A stretch of DNA of 64,000 nt from an uncultured Treponema sp. (lineage in GTDB: Bacteria; Spirochaetota; Spirochaetia; Treponematales; Treponemataceae). The notes below the pieces were generated by a model. That model was not told where the DNA came from. It worked only from the letters and a program-made list of their open reading frames with translations, and did no database searches. This document shows positions 59,158 through 64,000 of this stretch, in pieces; the first letter of the stretch is position 1, and every line of letters begins with the position of its first letter. Location of the stretch: NCBI GenBank assembly GCA_934718065.1, contig CAKUZR010000006.1:76305-140304 (forward strand). Direction: 5' to 3'. A program made the position numbers and the translations under genes.

Positions 59158-62100
59158 AAAAAGAACGGTTTTATTTTTTTGATTTATTCAGACGAATTTT
59201 TGTTCTCTCATTTTTTTCAGTTTTTCTTTTTTCGGGATTTTCCGTGGAAAAATTCTGGTGGAACCAGCCACGCCCGGCAAGCATGAAAAATTCAGTTTTT
59301 CCAAAATCGGCTGGAAACGGTGAAAAATCTTTTTTCTTCTGGCAGGAAGTTGACGGCAAAAACAGAAATATCTGGCTTTCCGCCCGCGCCGTTGATTCAT
59401 CCGGAAACTGGAGCGATTTTCCGCGCTTTGCAGGCCCTTTTGAATACGCCGGCTCTGAAATTCCGGATATTTATTCAGCCGCGATGACGAAAAACGGAAC
59501 GGTCGCGGTCGCAGTCCAGGCATCCGGCTCAAAGCTGAACGTTTTTGTCCTGAATCCAGGGGCGGAAAAATTTCTTCCGGCGGAAATTTCCGTGCCAAAA
59601 GACGAATTTTTCACGCCGAGAATTTACGCGTCTTTCACCGGAAAATTTGTGATGTTTGTCTCAAAGTCTAAAATTTCAGACCCGGCGCTGCGCCTTCACG
59701 AATTTTTTATTTATCATTCAGTTTCAGACGACGGTTTGAAATGGCCGGATTTTTCTGAAACTTTCAGCGGCTCTTCGATGCCGAATTCGTTCGCGCCGTT
59801 CATGGCAAGCTCTGAAAATTCGGATTTTCTTGTTTTTCAGTCGCAGTTTTTGCAGAACGGCAAAAATTCTTACCAGATTTATATTTCTCATTCGGAAAAC
59901 GGAGGAAAAAACTGGGCGGCTCCGGCTCATGTTTCCGGCAAAGATTCTGTTCTGAACGGCGATTTCGCGGATTTTGACAACCAGTCGCCTTTCATTCTGT
60001 TCAAGGATGGAAAAATCAGTCTTGCCTGGGAACGAAAAAAACGCGGCACGGAAAATTCTGAAATTTGGTTCGGGCAGATTTCTGACGGAAAAATTCTTCC
60101 TGAATCGGTGGATATTGTCGCAATGAAAGGAAACTGCCGCAAGCCGGGAATTTTCGCCTTTAAAAACAGTCTTTTTGTCTACTGGTTTGACAACCGTTCG
60201 GGGATAAACCAGGTTTATCTTGCGGAAAAACAAAAAGTTGAATGGAATGAAAGCCGCCTCGGAAGTCTTAAAAACAGCTCGGAATTTCCGGCTCCTCTGG
60301 AAAACGGTGATTATCTTGCTTTTGTCTGGCAGTCGGAAAATTCTTCCGGAAGCCAGATTTTTGTGCTTGAGCCGGACCTCGAGGTTGGCGCTCCGTCAAT
60401 TTCGCTGGAAAGGCAGAATTCTTCCGGCCGCTCAAAAAACAAGCGCGTTTCATGCAGAATAAATTTTCCATACGATATTTCGGGAATCAAAGGTTATTCC
60501 TACAGCTGGTCCCAGGATGAAGATGAAATTCCTGCGCTTGAGGAAAAAGATGTGTCGGCAGAAAAAAACTTGCAGCTCTACGCGGAAAACGAAGGAAAAT
60601 GGTATCTGAAAATCCGCGTTCTTGACAATGCTGGAAACTGGTCTCAGCCCGCCTCCGCGGAATATTATCTGGATCTTACGCCGCCGAGGCCGGTTGTGTT
60701 CAGTCCGCTTGAAACGGATGCGGCAGGATTTCTTTCCTCAAACTACGGAACAGTCCACTGGCAGCCGGATTTTTCGGATGATGACATAAAAGGCTATTGC
60801 TACGGACTTTCAAAAATCGCGGAGCTTCCGGCAAGATTTTCTTCAACGCAGAAAAAAAAGCTGAAAATTACGGATGAAGAGCTTAAAAATTACGGTGAAT
60901 CGCTCCTTCTTTCAAATGAAAAACTTATTCAGAAAAAAATAAAGCTTTCCGGGGAAGTCTACAGAAATCCGTCTTTCACATTTAAAAACCAGCGGAACGG
61001 ACTTTACGTGCTTTCTGTGGCCGCCGTTGATGAGGCTGGATTTGTCGGTCCTGCTGAAAATATTCCGGTTCTTCTGAACAAATATGTTCCGCACACAAAT
61101 ATTTCCTCAATAAAGGAAAATGTTTCTTCTTTCGGAGATGTGACAATCGAGCTTTCCGGAAGCGACTTTGCATACGACGGAACGATTTCTTCCGTGATTA
61201 TCGATTCAGACGGAAAACCGCCTTACGACATGGTGATTTCAAGAACCGCGCAGAATTTCAGCGTTGCGAACCATAAAGTTTCGGGAATAAATCTTGGGCA
61301 CGAGCTGGATGAAGGCTCTTATTTTGTTGGAGTTGTCCATTCATCCCGCGGGCTTTCCTTCACAAAGACAAAAGCGTTGAAAATCAGTCCGAACGGAACA
61401 GTTCAAATTGAGCCGGAATACGAATATGTTCCGGCGTTCAAGGCTGTCAGAAAAAAATACGCCCATTCGGTTTTTGCCGGCGCCGTTGTGCTTTTTGTTG
61501 CGCTGGCTCTTCTGGCGGTTTCGGCGGTTGTGTTCGGAGCGTCATTCTTTAAAAACTATGCAGAAATTTGTTCGGCAAAAAAAATAGTCATTCAGCTGGA
61601 AAAAGGAGGATTTATGCCGCAGTTCCAGAAATCAATAAAAGATGAAAAACGAAGAAACGGCAGCCTGAAAACTTCTCTGGCCGGATTCGCGATTTCCCTT
61701 GTGGTGGCGATTATTGTGATAATTTCAGGAAGCCTTGGCTTCACAATGATAAAAGGGCAGGAGAGGACTCTTTCAAAAGGCCTGCACGACCGCGTGAACG
61801 TTCTGCTTTCGTCCGTTTTTACCGGGGCAAGAACTTATCTTCAGAACGCTGACCAAAGCACGATGGAATTCAACGACCTTCTGAACCAGATGAGCTCTCT
61901 TTCCGAGGCGGAATTCCTTACGATTACGGGCGAGCCGGCGGAAAATTTTTCTGGCGCGGATTCAGGAAATTCTGGCGGCGGAAAAAATATCTCCGTTTCT
62001 GCGGATGAAGAAAATTCAATCCTTTACGTCTGGGCTTCCAACGACGCGAATATAAATTCAAAAGTTGACAGGCTTAGCGCGCGTAAAACAATAATTCCGG

Positions 62101-63911
62101 GCGTTTCAATGCTTTCTCCAACACAGGAATCTGAGCGTGAAGTTGTTTCCCGCTGCCTTGACCTGAATTCCCGGGCGCACGAGCTTTGCGGAAAAATCGA
62201 GGCTGAAATCGCGGCGCTGAACAAGGAAATTCCGGGAGCATCCGGCGCGCGTCGCTCTGAAATTTCAAACCTGAACGCCTCGTACCGCGGAGAAATCCAG
62301 AAGCAGCTGCTCGAGCTTTCAGAAAAAGGCTCGGATTCTCTTCCGCCGTACAACGATGAAAAATTCAACCGCAAAGTTACTGAATATCTTTTTTACCGTC
62401 CGGTTCTTTATTCTTCAGGCACGTCCAGCCAGTATGTGCACGGAATTCTTTTTCTGAAGGTGAACACCGATTCTCTCATCCAGGACATTGACAGCGCTAT
62501 CTTCAACATTGTTTTTATTGTGCTGATTCTTGCGGCCGTTGCAGTCGTTCTTGGAATTCTTGTGGCGAACATTTTTGCAGGCAGAATCGTACGCCCGATT
62601 CAAATGCTTGAAAAAACTGTCACAGAAATTTCCGAGGAAAACGACAAGGAACGTCTGCTTGCCGGCGATATAACCGATCTTCCGAACAACGAAATCGGGC
62701 GGCTGGGCAATTCCGTGAACAAGATGAAAAAAGATCTTGGCTACAACGAGCGGGAACTGAACCTTCAGGCGAACGAGGCGACTCCGATTCAGCAGGCGAT
62801 GGTTTCCCTTGAGCCGCTATCCGGCAACTTCAAGCAGAATATCTCAAGAATTTCAGATGAAAACATTTCAGAATTCGCGTATTACAAAGGCGCGTCCGGC
62901 GCGTCAGGCGACTATTTCGACTTTAAAAAACTCGACGAACGCTGGTACGTCCTTATAAAATGCGACGCTTCCGGCCACGCCGCGCCGGCGGGAATTCTGG
63001 TGACAATTGTCGCAACACTTTACAAAAAATATTTTGAAAGCTGGAGCTTCCAGAAAAACGGAACAAAACTTGAAGATTTCGTCTACAAAATCAACGGATT
63101 CCTGGAATCCCTGAACATAAAAGGCAAATTCGTCGCGATGATAGTTTCTCTTTACGACTCAAAAACCGGAAACGTTTTCATGTGCCACGCAGGCGACCGG
63201 TTTGTCCGGATTTACGAAGATTCATCCCGGAAAATCAAAAAAATCGAGCTTTCCGAAACACCAGCGGCCGGCCCGTTCCCAAATTTCATGCTCCAAATGA
63301 AAGGCGGATTCAAAGTTGAAAAAGCGGCTCTCGGCAAAAAAGACGTTCTGATTCTCTACACCGACGGAATCGAAGAAAACGGAAGAATAATCCGCACTCC
63401 GGATTTTGCCGCGGTCATGAAACCTAAAAAAGATTCAAACGGCGAGCAGATTTACGATGAATACGGAAACCCCGAATACGAAGCCGAAAAAGAAGAATTC
63501 GGCGAAAAACGCGTTTCAGAAATCATCGAGGCAGTTTTCCAGAAGAAAAAATACATTCTCACAAAAAAAGAAAATCCGTCAATCGGCGAAAACCTTGAGT
63601 TCGATTTTACGATTTGCGAAGGAACCGTCGAGGAAGCCACGCTCGCGCTCGCGTCCCTGGAAAAACTGTTCCGCCTGTACAAGCCGGATTCAGCCACCGC
63701 GAAAGACCTCGTGGAAGTTGACGTTGCAATTGACCGCTTCCTGAAAAAATATTTCTCGCTCTACGAAAAATACGCAGTTCCTCCAACCGAGGAAAGTTTC
63801 AACGGCCGTCCGGTCAGAAAACCAAAAAATCCGAACAACGTTTTCTATTCGTTCATAAAAGAAGACGCCCAGGAAGACGATCTGACGATGATTTCTCTCC
63901 AGCGGAACTGA
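59154..63911 (+). CDS. Multidomain membrane receptor with SpoIIE/RsbU-type phosphatase
   Basis: This 1585-residue protein appears to be a trans-envelope signalling phosphatase. After a signal or anchor helix (residues 8-27), a sialidase/BNR-like propeller covers about 40-410, with Asp-box-like SENGGKNW and the strand YWFDNRSGINQVYLAE. Two or more Ig/Fn3-like modules follow (YYLDLTPPRPVVFSP). Membrane helices lie at ~772-798, 842-861 and 1117-1143. The second and third enclose a further ~255-residue periplasmic domain. A HAMP domain (PIQMLEKTVTEISEEND) leads to a PP2C/SpoIIE domain with SGDYFDF and KCDASGHAAPAG, ending EDDLTMISLQ. A ~130-residue insertion interrupts the phosphatase near its end. 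Such enzymes normally dephosphorylate anti-anti-sigma factors; none is encoded nearby. GGGA precedes ATG 59154. Confidence 0.85.
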   Translation: MKKERFYFFDLFRRIFVLSFFSVFLFSGFSVEKFWWNQPRPASMKNSVFPKSAGNGEKSFFFWQEVDGKNRNIWLSARAVDSSGNWSDFPRFAGPFEYAGSEIPDIYSAAMTKNGTVAVAVQASGSKLNVFVLNPGAEKFLPAEISVPKDEFFTPRIYASFTGKFVMFVSKSKISDPALRLHEFFIYHSVSDDGLKWPDFSETFSGSSMPNSFAPFMASSENSDFLVFQSQFLQNGKNSYQIYISHSENGGKNWAAPAHVSGKDSVLNGDFADFDNQSPFILFKDGKISLAWERKKRGTENSEIWFGQISDGKILPESVDIVAMKGNCRKPGIFAFKNSLFVYWFDNRSGINQVYLAEKQKVEWNESRLGSLKNSSEFPAPLENGDYLAFVWQSENSSGSQIFVLEPDLEVGAPSISLERQNSSGRSKNKRVSCRINFPYDISGIKGYSYSWSQDEDEIPALEEKDVSAEKNLQLYAENEGKWYLKIRVLDNAGNWSQPASAEYYLDLTPPRPVVFSPLETDAAGFLSSNYGTVHWQPDFSDDDIKGYCYGLSKIAELPARFSSTQKKKLKITDEELKNYGESLLLSNEKLIQKKIKLSGEVYRNPSFTFKNQRNGLYVLSVAAVDEAGFVGPAENIPVLLNKYVPHTNISSIKENVSSFGDVTIELSGSDFAYDGTISSVIIDSDGKPPYDMVISRTAQNFSVANHKVSGINLGHELDEGSYFVGVVHSSRGLSFTKTKALKISPNGTVQIEPEYEYVPAFKAVRKKYAHSVFAGAVVLFVALALLAVSAVVFGASFFKNYAEICSAKKIVIQLEKGGFMPQFQKSIKDEKRRNGSLKTSLAGFAISLVVAIIVIISGSLGFTMIKGQERTLSKGLHDRVNVLLSSVFTGARTYLQNADQSTMEFNDLLNQMSSLSEAEFLTITGEPAENFSGADSGNSGGGKNISVSADEENSILYVWASNDANINSKVDRLSARKTIIPGVSMLSPTQESEREVVSRCLDLNSRAHELCGKIEAEIAALNKEIPGASGARRSEISNLNASYRGEIQKQLLELSEKGSDSLPPYNDEKFNRKVTEYLFYRPVLYSSGTSSQYVHGILFLKVNTDSLIQDIDSAIFNIVFIVLILAAVAVVLGILVANIFAGRIVRPIQMLEKTVTEISEENDKERLLAGDITDLPNNEIGRLGNSVNKMKKDLGYNERELNLQANEATPIQQAMVSLEPLSGNFKQNISRISDENISEFAYYKGASGASGDYFDFKKLDERWYVLIKCDASGHAAPAGILVTIVATLYKKYFESWSFQKNGTKLEDFVYKINGFLESLNIKGKFVAMIVSLYDSKTGNVFMCHAGDRFVRIYEDSSRKIKKIELSETPAAGPFPNFMLQMKGGFKVEKAALGKKDVLILYTDGIEENGRIIRTPDFAAVMKPKKDSNGEQIYDEYGNPEYEAEKEEFGEKRVSEIIEAVFQKKKYILTKKENPSIGENLEFDFTICEGTVEEATLALASLEKLFRLYKPDSATAKDLVEVDVAIDRFLKKYFSLYEKYAVPPTEESFNGRPVRKPKNPNNVFYSFIKEDAQEDDLTMISLQRN

Positions 63912-63973
63912 AATTTCCCGGAAATGGGTAAGCAGTAAAATATAATTCCCCATAAAAAAGGTTTCCAACCATC

Positions 63974-63982
63974 TGTTATAAT
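63974..63982 (+). promoter_or_regulatory. Extended -10 element near the right edge
   Basis: TG-T-TATAAT (63974-63982) is a perfect extended -10. It may drive a gene beyond the window. No -35 is clear. Confidence 0.4.
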
Positions 63983-64000
63983 GAAATTGCAACATACAAA

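Overview
The window looks like chromosomal DNA of a spirochaete, most likely a gut-type Treponema. Several architectures point that way together: a cytidylate kinase fused to ribosomal protein S1, a 937-residue protein ending in a GreA domain, a UPF0164 outer-membrane protein, an elongated serine hydroxymethyltransferase, many TPR envelope proteins, and a very large SpoIIE-type receptor phosphatase. The species cannot be fixed from the sequence alone. No prophage, insertion sequence, CRISPR array or rRNA was seen. Most genes are packed in short operons with start/stop overlaps and A/T-rich promoters.

Layout. 1-5.2 kb: the 3' part is missing from an RNB-family exoribonuclease (minus strand), followed by lysC-dapB bracketed by inverted copies of a dispersed repeat, then a YhhN-like membrane protein. 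5.2-9.2 kb: a complete Na+-pumping oxaloacetate decarboxylase operon (oadG-oadA-oadB) with a strong promoter and terminator. 9.2-13.2 kb: parE, a MATE exporter and a small secreted coiled-coil protein. 13.3-20 kb: glyA, an RRM protein, a Na/Pi transporter, a CmpB-like membrane protein, an SLC13/ArsB-like transporter and an M28-like peptidase. 20.1-24.6 kb: a secreted esterase and a heterodimeric ABC exporter. 24.8-32.9 kb: valS, a small SpoT-like HD hydrolase, nadE, rlmJ and tyrS. 33-41.4 kb: the GreA fusion, a TPR protein, rpe and three TPR/envelope proteins. 41.4-47.8 kb: recA-folK-scpA-scpB-rluB-cmk/rpsA, a DNA repair, chromosome segregation and ribosome cluster. 47.8-51.3 kb: a degenerate sigma-54-activator-like protein, a membrane TPR protein, a lipoprotein, tRNA-Arg(UCU) and a radical SAM protein. 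51.3-64 kb: a response-regulator-like protein, a DUF4912 protein with a GH57-like protein, a UPF0164 protein, a 1049-residue periplasmic TPR/coiled-coil protein and the 1585-residue receptor phosphatase.

Most striking points. (1) A promoter-like element and a ribosome-binding site sit exactly at the Cmk/S1 junction, so free S1 could be made from the fusion gene. (2) At least five genes have a sigma-70-type -10 box 6-8 bases before the start codon and no Shine-Dalgarno, which predicts leaderless mRNAs. (3) The 1049- and 1585-residue genes form an overlapping pair that looks like an undescribed envelope-sensing system. (4) The end of the 1049-residue protein shares a distinctive motif with a protein encoded 19 kb away. 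(5) The GH57-like protein appears to have lost one catalytic carboxylate, and the activator-like protein lacks the sigma-54-contacting loop.

All functional calls rest on motifs and family knowledge read by eye. No database search was run.
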